Below, in pieces: positions 1 through 12,424 of a DNA stretch of 64,000 nt. The first letter of the stretch is position 1; each line of letters opens with the position of its first letter. A program made the position numbers and the translations under genes. This DNA is from Osmia lignaria lignaria (lineage: Eukaryota; Arthropoda; Insecta; Hymenoptera; Megachilidae). Location of the stretch: the NCBI RefSeq assembly GCF_051020975.1, contig NW_027478159.1, positions 9,936,501 through 10,000,500 on the forward strand. The letters are read 5' to 3'. The notes below the pieces were generated by a model that was not told the DNA's origin, did not search any database, and saw nothing but the letters and a program-made list of their open reading frames with translations.

Positions 1-293
1 CAAGATATTTAAAAGTTCCGAAGCCGCACCAACATAATAGAGATACAGAAACAGCGTGGCCCCTTTCTTTGAGATATCTCTGCACTATTGCGAGCTGCAA
101 ATGCCACTTCCAGCTTAGCTGCGCAGAAGAAGAGCAACAAGAAGAAGGAATATCTCGAAATATGTCCGTCAGGCCCCTTCCCTTGAGATAAATCTGCAAA
201 TATCTCGGAAACGAAGCGAGCTATGGCAAAATGTTAAGAGACCTTATTTGTAGAGAATTAAGTTTCCTACTTTTTATGTTCTATGATATTTTT
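1..293. repeat. Partial monomer at the left edge
   Basis: The first 293 bases are the tail of a monomer whose first 29 bases lie outside the window. It carries GATATCTCT in block A, GCGCAG and GAGCAAC, the signature of the MluI-type subtype seen again at 1260, 4478, 6732, 7054 and 9308. The array continues to the left. Confidence 0.93.
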
Positions 294-1259
294 TGATCAG
301 ATGCGTAGTTCTCGAGATATATCAAGATATTTAAAAGTTCCGAAACCGCACCAACATAATAGAGATACAGAAACACCGTGGCCCCTTTCTTTGAGATAAC
401 TCTGCACTAGTGCGAGCCGCAAATGCCACCTCCAGCTTAGCTGTGCAGAGGAAGAACAACAAGAAGAAGAAATATCTCGAAATATGTCCGTCAGGCCCCT
501 TCCCTTGAGATATATCTGCAAATATCTCGGAAACGAAGCGAGGTATGGCAAAATGTCAAGAGACCTTTTTTGTAGAGAATCATGTTTCCTACAATTTATG
601 TTCTATGATATTTTTTGATCAGAAGCGTAGTTTTCGAGATATATCGAGATATTTAAAAGTTCCGAAGCCGCACCAACATAATAGGGATACAGAAATACCG
701 TGGCCCCTTTCTTTGAGATAACTCTGCACTAGTGCGAGCCGCAAATGCCACCTCCAGCTTAGCTGTGCAGAGGAAGAACAACAAGAAGAAGAAATATCTC
801 GAAATATGTCCGTCAGGCCCCTTCCCTTGAGATATATCTGCAAATATCTCGGAAACGAAGCGAGCTATGGCAAAATGTTAAGAGACCTTTTTTGTAGAGA
901 ATTACGTTTCCTACAATTTATGTTCTATGATATTTTTTGATCAGAAGCGTAGTTTTCGAGATATATCGAGATATTTAAAAATTCCGAAGCCGCACCAACA
1001 TAATAGAGATACAGAAACACCGTGGCCCCTTTCTTTGAGATAACTCTGCACTAGTGCGAGCCGCAAATGCCACTTCCAGCTTAGCTGTGCAGAAGAAGAA
1101 CAACAAGAAGAAGAAATATCTCGAAATATGTCCGTCAGGCCCCTTCCCTTGAGATATATCTGCAAATATCTCGGAAACGAAGCGAGCTGTGGCAAAATGT
1201 TAAGAGACCTTTTTTGTAGAGAATTATGTTTCCTACTTTTTATGTTCTATGATATTTTT

Positions 1260-1581
1260 TGATCAGACGCGTAGCTCTCGATATATATCAAGATATTTAA
1301 AAGTTCCGAAGCCGCACCAACATAATAGAGATACAGAAACAGCGTGGCCCCTTTCTTTGAGATATCTCTGCACTATTGCGAGCTCCAAATGCCACTTCCA
1401 GCTTAGCTGCGCAGAAGAAGAGCAACAAGAAGAAGAAATATCTCGAAATATGTCCGTCAGGCCCCTTCCCTTGAGATAAATCTGCAAATATCTCGGAAAC
1501 GAAGCGAGCTATGGCAAAATGTTAAGAGACCTTATTTGTAGAGAATTAAGTTTCCTACTTTTTATGTTCTATGATATTTTT
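1260..1581. repeat. MluI-type monomer subtype, first complete copy
   Basis: This subtype carries ACGCGT just after TGATCAG, GCTCTCGATATATATC, AACAGCGTGG, GATATCTCTGC in place of GATAACTCTGC, GCGCAG and GAGCAAC. The complete copies start at 1260, 4478, 6732, 7054 and 9308, and the left-edge partial has the same signature. The change from TAA to TAT removes a plus-strand stop, so these copies are open on both strands (76 codons on plus). I saw none after about 9.6 kb. Confidence 0.85.
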
Positions 1582-2869
1582 TGATCAGATGCGTAGTTCT
1601 CGAGATATATCGAGATATTTAAAAGTTCCGAAACCGCACCAACATAATAGAGATACAGAAACACCGTGGCCCCTTTCTTTGAGATAACTCTGCACTAGTG
1701 CGAGCTGCAAATGCCACTTCCAGCTTAGCTGTGCAGAGGAAGAACAACAAGAAGAAGAAATATCTCGAAATATGTCCGTCCGGCCCCTTCCCTTGAGATA
1801 TATCTGCAAATATCTCGGAAACGAAGCGAGCTATGGCAAAATGTTAAGAGACCTTTTTTGTAGAGAATTATGTTTCCTACAATTTATGTTCTATGATATT
1901 TTTTGATCAGAAGCGTAGTTTTCGAGATATATCGAGATATTTAAAAGTTCCGAAGCCGCACCAACATAATAGGGATACAGAAATACCGTGGCCCCTTTCT
2001 TTGAGATAACTCTGCACTAGTGCGAGCCGCAAATGCCACTTCCAGCTTAGCTGTGCAGAAGAAGAACAACAAGAAGAAGAAATATCTCGAAATATGTCCG
2101 TCAGGCCCCTTCCCTTGAGATAAATCTGCAAATATCTCGGAAACGAAGCGAGCTATGGCAAAATGTTAAGAGACCTTTTTTGTAGAGAATTAAGTTTCCT
2201 ACTTTTTATCTTCTATGATATTTTTTGATCAGATGCGTAGTTCTCGATATATATCAAGATATTTAAAAGTTCCGAAGCCGCACCAACATAATAGAGATAC
2301 AGAAACACCGTGGCCCCTCTCTTTGAGATAACTCTGCACTAGTGCGAGCCGCAAATGCCACTTCCAGCTTAGCTGTGCAGAAGAAGAACAACAAGAAGAA
2401 GAAATATCTCGAAATATGTCCGTCAGGCCCCTTCCCTTGAGATATATCTGCAAATATCTTGGAAACGAAGCGAGGTATGGCAAAATGTTAAGAGACCTTT
2501 TTTGTAGAGAATTATGTTTCCCACAATTTATGTTCTATGATATTTTTTGATCAGAAGCGTAGTTTTCGAGATATATCGAGATATTTAAAAGTTCCGAAGT
2601 CGCACCAACATAATAGGAATACAGAAATACCGTGGCCCCTTTCTTTGAGATAACTCTGCACTAGTGCGAGCCGCAAATGCCACTTCCAGCTTAGCTGTGC
2701 AGAAGAAGAACAACAAGAAGAAGAAATATCTCGAAATATGTCCGTCAGGCCCCTTCCCTTGAGATAAATCTGCAAATATCTCGGAAACGAAGCGAGCTAT
2801 GGCAAAATGTTAAGAGACCTTTTTTGTAGAGAATTAAGTTTCCTACTTTTTATCTTCTATGATATTTTT

Positions 2870-3189
2870 TGATCAGATGCGTAGTTCTGGAGTTTAACAA
2901 GATATTTAAAAGTTCCGAGGCCGCACCGACATAATAGAGATACAGAAACACCGTGGCCCCTTTCTTTGAGATAAATCTGCACTATTGCGAGCTGTAAATG
3001 CCACTTCCAGCTTAGCTGTGCAGAAGAAGAACAACAAGAAGAAGAAATATCTCGAAATATGTCCGTCAAGCCCCTTCCCTTGAGATATATCTGCAAATAT
3101 CTCGGAAACGAAGCGAGCTATGGCAAAATGTTAAGAGACCTTTTTGGAGAGAATTATGTTTCCTACAATTTATGTTCTATGATATTTTT
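2870..3189. repeat. 320-bp monomer with two single-base deletions
   Basis: The segment after TAGTTCT reads GGAGTTTAACAAG instead of the usual CGAGATATATCAAG, one base shorter, which damages the tandem 10-bp motif. A second base is missing near 3145 (CTTTTTGGAGAG). The minus-strand open frame changes register here. It is the only 320-bp unit in the window. Confidence 0.85.
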
Positions 3190-4477
3190 TGATCAGAAGC
3201 GTAGTTTTCGAGATACATCGAGATATTTAAAAGTTCCGAAGCCGCACCAACATAATAGAGATACAGAAACACCGTGGCCCCTTTCTTTGAGATAACTCTG
3301 CACTAGTGCGAGCAGCAAATGCCACTTCCAGCTTAGCTGTGCAGAAGAAGAACAACAAGAAGAAGAAATATCTCGAAATATGTCCGTTAGGCCCCTTCCC
3401 TTGAGATAAATCTGCAAATATCTCGGAAACGAAGCGAGCTATGGCAAAATGTTGAGAGACGTTTTTTGTAGAGAATTATGTTTCCTACAATTTATGTTCT
3501 ATGATATTTTTTGATCAGAAGCGTAGTTTTCGAGATATATCGAGATATTTAAAAGTTCCGAAGCCGCACCAACATAATAGAGATACAGAAACACCGTGGC
3601 CCCTTTCTTTGAGATAACTCTGCACTATTGCGAGCTGTAAATGCCACTTCCAGCTTAGCTGTGCAGAAGAAGAACAACAAGAAGAAGAAATATCTCGAAA
3701 TATGTCCGTCAGGCCCCTTCCCTTGAGATATATCTGCAAATATCTCGGAAACGAAGCTAGCTATGGCAAAATGTTAAGAGACGTTTTTTGTAGAGAATTA
3801 TGTTTCCTACAATTTAAGTTCTATGATATTTTTTGATCAGAAGCGTAGTTTTCGAGATATATCGAGATATTTAAAAGTTCCGAAGCCGCACCAACATAAT
3901 AGCGATACAGAAACACCGTGGCCCCTTTCTTTGAGATAACTCTGCACTAGTGCGAGCCGCAAATGCCACTTCCAGTTTAGCTGTGCAGAAGAAGAACAAC
4001 AAGAAGAAGAAATATCTCGAAATATGTCCGTTAGGCCCCTTCCCTTGAGATAAATCTGCAAATATCTCGGAAACGAAGCGAGCTATGGCAAAATGTTAAG
4101 AGACCTTTTTTGTAGAGAATTAAGTTTCCTACTTTTTATGTTCTATGATATTTTTTGATCAGATGCGTAGTTCTCGAGATATATCAAGATATTTAAAAGT
4201 TCCGAAGCCGCACCAACATAATAGAGATACAGAAACACCGTGGCCCCTTTCTTTGAGATAACTCTGCACTATTGCGAGCTGTAAATGCCACTTCCAGCTT
4301 AGCTGTGCAGAAGAAGAACAACAAGAAGAAGAAATATCTCGAAATATGTCCGTCAGGCCCCTTCCCTTGAGATATATCTGCAAATATCTCGGAAACGAAG
4401 CGAGCTATGGCAAAATGTTAAGAGACCTTTTTTGTAGAGAATTATGTTTCCTACTTTTTATGTTCTATGATATTTTT

Positions 4478-6305
4478 TGATCAGACGCGTAGCTCTCGAT
4501 ATATATCAAGATATTTAAAAGTTCCGAAGCCGCACCAACATAATAGAGATACAGAAACAGCGTGGCCCCTTTCTTTGAGATATCTCTGCACTATTGCGAG
4601 CTGCAAATGCCACTTCCAGCTTAGCTGCGCAGAAGAAGAGCAACAAGAAGAAGAAATATCTCGAAATATGTCCGTCAGGCCCCTTCCCTTGAGATAAATC
4701 TGCAAATATCTCGGAAAAGAAGCGAGCTATGGCAAAATGTTAAGAGACCTTATTTGTAGAGAATTAAGTTTCCTACTTTTTATGTTCTATGATATTTTTT
4801 GATCAGAAGCGTAGTTCTCGAGATATATCAAGATATTTAAAAGTTCCGAAACCGCACCAACATAATAGAGATACAGAAACACCGTGGCCCCTTTCTTTGA
4901 GATAACTCTGCACTAGTGCGAGCTGCAAATGCCACTTCCAGCTTAGCTGTGCAGAGGAAGAACAACAAGAAGAAGAAATATCTCGAAATATGTCCGTCCG
5001 GCCCCTTCCCTTGAGATATATCTGCAAATATCTCGGAAACGAAGCGAGCTATGGCAAAATGTTAAGAGACCTTTTTTGTAGAGAATTAAGTTTCCTACTT
5101 TTTATCTTCTATGATATTTTTTGATCAGATGCGTAGTTCTCGATATATATCAAGATATTTAAAAGTTCCGAAGCCGCACCAACATAATAGAGATACAGAA
5201 ACACCGTGGCCCCTCTCTTTGAGATAACTCTGCACTATTGCGAGCTGGAAATGCCACTTCCAGTTTAGCTGTGCAGAAGAAGAACAACAAGAAGAAGAAA
5301 TATCTCGAAATATGTCCGTTAGGCCCCTTCCCTTGAGATAAATCTGCAAATATCTCGGAAACTAAGCGAGCTATGGCAAAATGTTGAGAGACCTCTTTTG
5401 TAGAGAATTAAGTTTCCTACTTTTTATGTTCTATGATATTTTTTGATCAGATGCGTAGTTCTCGAGATATATCAAGATATTTACAAGTTCCGAAGCCGCA
5501 CCAACATAATAGAGATACAGAAACACCGTGGCCCCTTTCTTTGAGATAACTCTGCACTATTGCGAGCTGTAAATGCCACTTCCAGCTTAGCTGTGCAGAA
5601 GAAGAACAACAAGAAGAAGAAATATCTCGAAATATGTCCGTCCGGCCCCTTCCCTTGAGATATATCTGCAAATATCTCGGAAACGAAGCGAGCTATGGCA
5701 AAATGTTAAGAGACCTTTTTTGTAGAGAATTATGTTTCCTACAATTTATGTTGTATGATGTTTTTTGATCAGAAGCGTAGTTTTCGAGATATATCGAGAT
5801 ATTTAAAAGTTCCAAAGCCGCACCAACATAATAGAGATACAGAAACACCGTGGCCCCTTTCTTTGAGATAACTCTGCACTAGTGCGAGCCGCAAATGCCA
5901 CTTCCAGCTTAGCTGTGCAGAAGAAGAACAACAAGAAGAAGAAATATCTCGAAATATGTCCGTCAGGCCCCTTCCCTTGAGATATATCTGCAAATATCTC
6001 GGAAACGAAGCGAGCTATGGCAAAATGTTAAGAGACGTTTTTTGTAGAGAATTATGTTTCCTACAATTTAAGTTCTATGATATTTTTTGATCAGAAGCGT
6101 AGTTTTCGAGATATATCGAGATATTTAAAAGTTCCGAAGCCGCACCAACATAATAGGGATACAGAAACACCGTGGCCCCTTTCTTTGAGATAACTCTGCA
6201 CTAGTGCGAGCCGCAAATGCCACTTCCAGCTTAGCTGTGCAGAAGAAGAACAACAAGAAGAAGAAATATCTCGAAATATGTCCGTCAGGCCCCTTCCCTT
6301 GAGAT
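4478..6305. repeat. Older duplication block, left copy (15 monomers from its partner)
   Basis: About 5.7 monomers in the same order of private variants as 9308-11135, offset 4830 bp. Shared markers are the MluI-type monomer, GTCCGGCC, the GGAA hairpin allele with AACTAAGCG, a second GTCCGGCC, and CCAAAGCCGC. A handful of differences separate the copies, for example GGAAAAGAAG near 4717 and GAATTAACTT near 9592, so this duplication is older than the 37-49 kb ones. Confidence 0.8.
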
Positions 6306-7269
6306 ATATCTGCAAATATCTCGGAAACGAAGCGAGCTATGACAAAATGTTAAGAGACCTTTTTTGTAGAGAATTATGTTTCCTACAATTTATGTTCTAT
6401 GATATTTTTTGATCAGAAGCGTAGTTTTCGAGATATATCGAGATATTTAAAAGTTCCGAAGCCGCACCAACATAATAGAGATACAGAAACACCGTGGCCC
6501 CTTTCTTTGAGATAACTCTGCACTATTGCGAGCTGCAAATGCCACTTCCAGCTTAGCTGTGCAGAAGAAGAACAACAAGAAGAAGAAATATCTCGAAATA
6601 TGTCCGTCAGGCCCCTTCCCTTGAGATATATCTGCAAATATCTCGGAAACGAAGCGAGCTATGGCAAAATGTTAAGAGACCTTTTTTGTAGAGAATTATG
6701 TTTCCTACTTTTTATGTTCTATGATATTTTTTGATCAGACGCGTAGCTCTCGATATATATCAAGATATTTAAAAGTTCCGAAGCCGCACCAACATAATAG
6801 AGATACAGAAACAGCGTGGCCCCTTTCTTTGAGATATCTCTGCACTATTGCGAGCTGCAAATGCCACTTCCAGCTTAGCTGCGCAGAAGAAGAGCAACAA
6901 GAAGAAGAAATATCTCGAAATATGTCCGTCAGGCCCCTTCCCTTGAGATAAATCTGCAAATATCTCGGAAACGAAGCGAGCTATGGCAAAATGTTAAGAG
7001 ACCTTATTTGTAGAGAATTAAGTTTCCTACTTTTTATGTTCTATGATATTTTTTGATCAGACGCGTAGCTCTCGATATATATCAAGATATTTAAAAGTTC
7101 CGAAGCCGCACCAACATAATAGAGATACAGAAACAGCGTGGCCCCTTTCTTTGAGATATCTCTGCACTATTGCGAGCTGCAAATGCCACTTCCAGCTTAG
7201 CTGCGCAGAAGAAGAGCAACAAGAAGAAGAAATATCTCGAAATATGTCCGTCAGGCCCCTTCCCTTGAG

Positions 7270-9167
7270 ATAAATCTGCAAATATCTCGGAAACGAAGCG
7301 AGCTATGGCAAAATGTTAAGAGACCTTATTTGTAGAGAATTAAGTTTCCTACTTTTTATGTTCTATGATATTTTTTGATCAGATGCGTAGTTCTCGAGAT
7401 ATATCAAGATATTTAAAAGTTCCGAAACCGCACCAACATAATAGAGATACAGAAACACCGTGGCCCCTTTCTTTGAGATAACTCTGCACTAGTGCGAGCC
7501 GCAAATGCCACTTCCAGCTTAGCTGTGCAGAAGAAGAACAACAAGAAGAAGAAATATCTCGAAATATGTCCGTCAGGCCCCTTCCCTTGAGATATATCTG
7601 CAAATATCTCGGAAACGAAGCGAGCTATGGCAAAATGTTAAGAGACGTTTTTTGTAGAGAATTATGTTTCCTACAATTTAAGTTCTATGATATTTTTTGA
7701 TCAGAAGCGTAGTTTTCGAGATATATCGAGATATTTAAAAGTTCCGAAGCCGCACCAACATAATAGGGATACAGAAACACCGTGGCCCCTTTCTTTGAGA
7801 TAACTCTGCACTAGTGCGAGCCGCAAATGCCACTTCCAGCTTAGCTGTGCAGAAGAAGAACAACAAGAAGAAGAAATATCTCGAAATATGTCCGTCAGGC
7901 CCCTTCCCTTGAGATATATCTGCAAATATCTCGGAAACGAAGCGAGCTATGACAAAATGTTAAGAGACCTTTTTTGTAGAGAATTATGTTTCCTACAATT
8001 TATGTTCTATGATATTTTTTGATCAGAAGCGTAGTTTTCGAGATATATCGAGATATTTAAAAGTTCCGAAGCCGCACCAACATAATAGAGATACAGAAAC
8101 ACCGTGGCCCCTTTCTTTGAGATAACTCTGCACTATTGCGAGCTGCAAATGCCACTTCCAGCTTAGCTGTGCAGAAGAAGAACAACAAGAAGAAGAAATA
8201 TCTCGAAATATGTCCGTCAGGCCCCTTCCCTTGATATAAATCTGCAAATATCTCGGAAACGAAGCGAGCTATGGCAAAATGTTAAGAGACCTTATTTGTA
8301 GAGAATTAAGTTTCCTACTTTTTATGTTCTATGATATTTTTTGATCAGATGCGTAGTTCTCGAGATATATCAAGATATTTAAAAGTTCCGAAACCGCACC
8401 AACATAATAGAGATACAGAAACACCGTGGCCCCTTTCTTTGAGATAACTCTGCACTAGTGCGAGCCGCAAATGCCACTTCCAGCTTAGCTGTGCAGAAGA
8501 AGAACAACAAGAAGAAGAAATATCTCGAAATATGTCCGTCAGGCCCCTTCCCTTGAGATATATCTGCAAATATCTCGGAAACGAAGCGAGCTATGGCAAA
8601 ATGTTAAGAGACGTTTTTTGTAGAGAATTATGTTTCCTACAATTTAAGTTCTATGATATTTTTTGATCAGAAGCGTAGTTTTCGAGATATATCGAGATAT
8701 TTAAAAGTTCCGAAGCCGCACCAACATAATAGGGATACAGAAACACCGTGGCCCCTTTCTTTGAGATAACTCTGCACTAGTGCGAGCCGCAAATGCCACT
8801 TCCAGCTTAGCTGTGCAGAAGAAGAACAACAAGAAGAAGAAATATCTCGAAATATGTCCGTCAGGCCCCTTCCCTTGAGATATATCTGCAAATATCTCGG
8901 AAACGAAGCGAGCTATGACAAAATGTTAAGAGACCTTTTTTGTAGAGAATTATGTTTCCTACAATTTATGTTCTATGATATTTTTTGATCAGAAGCGTAG
9001 TTTTCGAGATATATCGAGATATTTAAAAGTTCCGAAGCCGCACCAACATAATAGAGATACAGAAACACCGTGGCCCCTTTCTTTGAGATAACTCTGCACT
9101 ATTGCGAGCTGCAAATGCCACTTCCAGCTTAGCTGTGCAGAAGAAGAACAACAAGAAGAAGAAATAT
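7270..9167. repeat. Tandem 3-monomer higher-order repeat (966 bp)
   Basis: Bases 7270-8201 and 8236-9167 look identical by eye at an offset of 966 bp (three monomers). The unit is marked by GAAACCGCACC, then ACGTTTTTTG with ATTTAAGTTC, then CTATGACAAAATG. The limits are set by TTGATATAA at 8235 against TTGAGATAA at 7269, and by a C-to-A change at 9168. A related three-monomer series lies at 5766-6731. Confidence 0.85.
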
Positions 9168-9307
9168 ATCGAAATATGTCCGTCAGGCCCCTTCCCTTGA
9201 GATATATCTGCAAATATCTCGGAAACGAAGCGAGCTATGGCAAAATGTTAAGAGACCTTTTTTGTAGAGAATTATGTTTCCTACTTTTTATGTTCTATGA
9301 TATTTTT

Positions 9308-11135
9308 TGATCAGACGCGTAGCTCTCGATATATATCAAGATATTTAAAAGTTCCGAAGCCGCACCAACATAATAGAGATACAGAAACAGCGTGGCCCCT
9401 TTCTTTGAGATATCTCTGCACTATTGCGAGCTGCAAATGCCACTTCCAGCTTAGCTGCGCAGAAGAAGAGCAACAAGAAGAAGAAATATCTCGAAATATG
9501 TCCGTCAGGCCCCTTCCCTTGAGATAAATCTGCAAATATCTCGGAAACGAAGCGAGCTATGGCAAAATGTTAAGAGACCTTATTTGTAGAGAATTAACTT
9601 TCCTACTTTTTATGTTCTATGATATTTTTTGATCAGATGCGTAGTTCTCGAGATATATCAAGATATTTAAAAGTTCCGAAACCGCACCAACATAATAGAG
9701 ATACAGAAACACCGTGGCCCCTTTCTTTGAGATAACTCTGCACTAGTGCGAGCTGCAAATGCCACTTCCAGCTTAGCTGTGCAGAGGAAGAACAACAAGA
9801 AGAAGAAATATCTCGAAATATGTCCGTCCGGCCCCTTCCCTTGAGATATATCTGCAAATATCTCGGAAACGAAGCGAGCTATGGCAAAATGTTAAGAGAC
9901 CTTTTTTGTAGAGAATTAAGTTTCCTACTTTTTATCTTCTATGATATTTTTTGATCAGATGCGTAGTTCTCGATATATATCAAGATATTTAAAAGTTCCG
10001 AAGCCGCACCAACATAATAGAGATACAGAAACACCGTGGCCCCTCTCTTTGAGATAACTCTGCACTATTGCGAGCTGGAAATGCCACTTCCAGTTTAGCT
10101 GTGCAGAGGAAGAACAACAAGAAGAAGAAATATCTCGAAATATGTCCGTTAGGCCCCTTCCCTTGAGATAAATCTGCAAATATCTCGGAAACTAAGCGAG
10201 CTATGGCAAAATGTTAAGAGACCTCTTTTGTAGAGAATTAAGTTTCCTACTTTTTATGTTCTATGATATTTTTTGATCAGATGCGTAGTTCTCGAGATAT
10301 ATCAAGATATTTAAAAGTTCCGAAGCCGCACCAACATAATAGAGATACAGAAACACCGTGGCCCCTTTCTTTGAGATAACTCTGCGCTATTGCGAGCTGT
10401 AAATGCCACTTCCAGCTTAGCTGTGCAGAAGAAGAACAACAAGAAGAAGAAATATCTCGAAATATGTCCGTCCGGCCCCTTCCCTTGAGATATATCTGCA
10501 AATATCTCGGAAACGAAGCGAGCTATGGCAAAATGTTAAGAGACCTTTTTTGTAGAGAATTATGTTTCCTACAATTTATGTTCTATGATATTTTTTGATC
10601 AGAAGCGTAGTTTTCGAGATATATCGAGATATTTAAAAGTTCCAAAGCCGCACCAACATAATAGAGATACAGAAACACCGTGGCCCCTTTCTTTGAGATA
10701 ACTCTGCACTAGTGCGAGCCGCAAATGCCACTTCCAGCTTAGCTGTGCAGAAGAAGAACAACAAGAAGAAGAAATATCTCGAAATATGTCCGTCAGGCCC
10801 CTTCCCTTGAGATATATCTGCAAATATCTCGGAAACGAAGCGAGCTATGGGAAAATGTTAAGAGACGTTTTTTGTAGAGAATTATGTTTCCTACAATTTA
10901 AGTTCTATGATATTTTTTGATCAGAAGCGTAGTTTTCGAGATATATCGAGATATTTAAAAGTTCCGAAGCCGCACCAACATAATAGGGATACAGAAACAC
11001 CGTGGCCCCTTTCTTTGAGGTAACTCTGCACTAGTGCGAGCCGCAAATGCCACTTCCAGCTTAGCTGTGCAGAAGAAGAACAACAAGAAGAAGAAATATC
11101 TCGAAATATGTCCGTCAGGCCCCTTCCCTTGAGAT
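9308..11135. repeat. Older duplication block, right copy (partner of 4478-6305)
   Basis: Same monomer order as the left copy at an offset of exactly 15 monomers. Correspondence ends where block B of the last monomer switches from GAGATATATC (6300s) to GAGATAAATC (11130s). Confidence 0.8.
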
Positions 11136-12424
11136 AAATCTGCAAATATCTCGGAAACGAAGCGAGCTATGGCAAAATGTTAAGAGACCTTTTTTGTAGA
11201 GAATTAAGTTTCCTACTTTTTATGTTCTATGATATTTTTTGATCAGATGCGTAGTTCTCGAGATATATCAAGATATTTAAAAGTTCCGAAGCCGCACCAA
11301 CATAATAGAGATACAGAAACGCCGTGGCCCCTTTCTTTGAGATAACTCTGCACTATTGCGAGCTGCAAATGCCACTTCCAGCTTAGCTGTGCAGAGGAAG
11401 AACAACAAGAAGAAGAAATATCTCGAAATATGTCCGTCAGGCCAGTTCCTTTGAGATGAATCTGCAAATATCTCGGAAACGAAGCGAGCTATGGCAAAAT
11501 GTTAAGAGACGTTTTTTATAGAGAATTATGTTTCCTACAATTTATGTTCTATGATATTTTTTGATCAGAAGCGTAGTTTTCGAGATACATCGAGATATTT
11601 AAAAGTTCCGAAGCCGCACCAACATAATAGAGATACAGAAACAGCGTGGCCCCTTTCTTTGAGATAACTCTGCACTAGTGCGAGCCGCAAATGCCACTTC
11701 CAGCTTAGCTGTGCAGAAGAAGAACAACAAGAAGAAGAAATATCTCGAAATATGTCCGTCAGGCCCCTTACCTTGAGATATATCTGCAAATATCTCGGAA
11801 ACGAAGCGAGCTATGGCAAAATGTTAAGAGACCTTTTGTGTAGAGAATTAAGTTTCCTACTTTTTATGTTCTATGATATTTTTTGAGCAGATGCGTAGTT
11901 CTCGAGATATATCAAGATATTTAAAAGTTCCGAAGCCGCACCAACATAATAGAGATACAGAAACACCGTGGCCCCTTTATTTGAGATAACTCTGCACTAT
12001 TGCGAGCTGCAAATGCCACTTCCAGCTTAGCTGTGCAGAGGAAGAACAACAAGAAGAAGAAATATCTCGAAATATGTCCGTCAGGCCAGTTCCTTTGAGC
12101 TGAATCTGCAAATATCTCGGAAACGAAGCGAGCTATGGCAAAATGTTAAGAGACATTTTTTGTAGAGAATTATGTTTCCTACAATTTATGTTCTATGATA
12201 TTTTTTGATCAGAAGCGTAGTTTTCGAGATATATCGAGATATTTAAAAGTTCCGAAGCCGCACCAACATAATAGGGATACAGAAACACCGTGGCCCCTTT
12301 CTTTGAGATAACTCTGCACTATTGCGAGCTGTAAATGCCACTTCCAGCTTAGCTGTGCAGAAGAAGAACAACAAGAAGAAGAAATATCTCGAAATATGTC
12401 CGTCAGGCCCCTTCCCTTGAGATA
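10596..12424. repeat. Older duplication block, left copy (16 monomers from its partner)
   Basis: Corresponds to 15748-17576 at offset 5152 bp. Shared private markers are GAGGTAACTC (about 11019 and 16171), AACGCCGTGG, GACGTTTTTTATAG, AACAGCGTGG, CTTTTGTGTAG and TTTTGAGCAG. Several single-base differences are present (for example CTTACCTTGAG near 11768 and GTTAATAGACC near 16976), so the duplication is not fresh. Confidence 0.8.
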
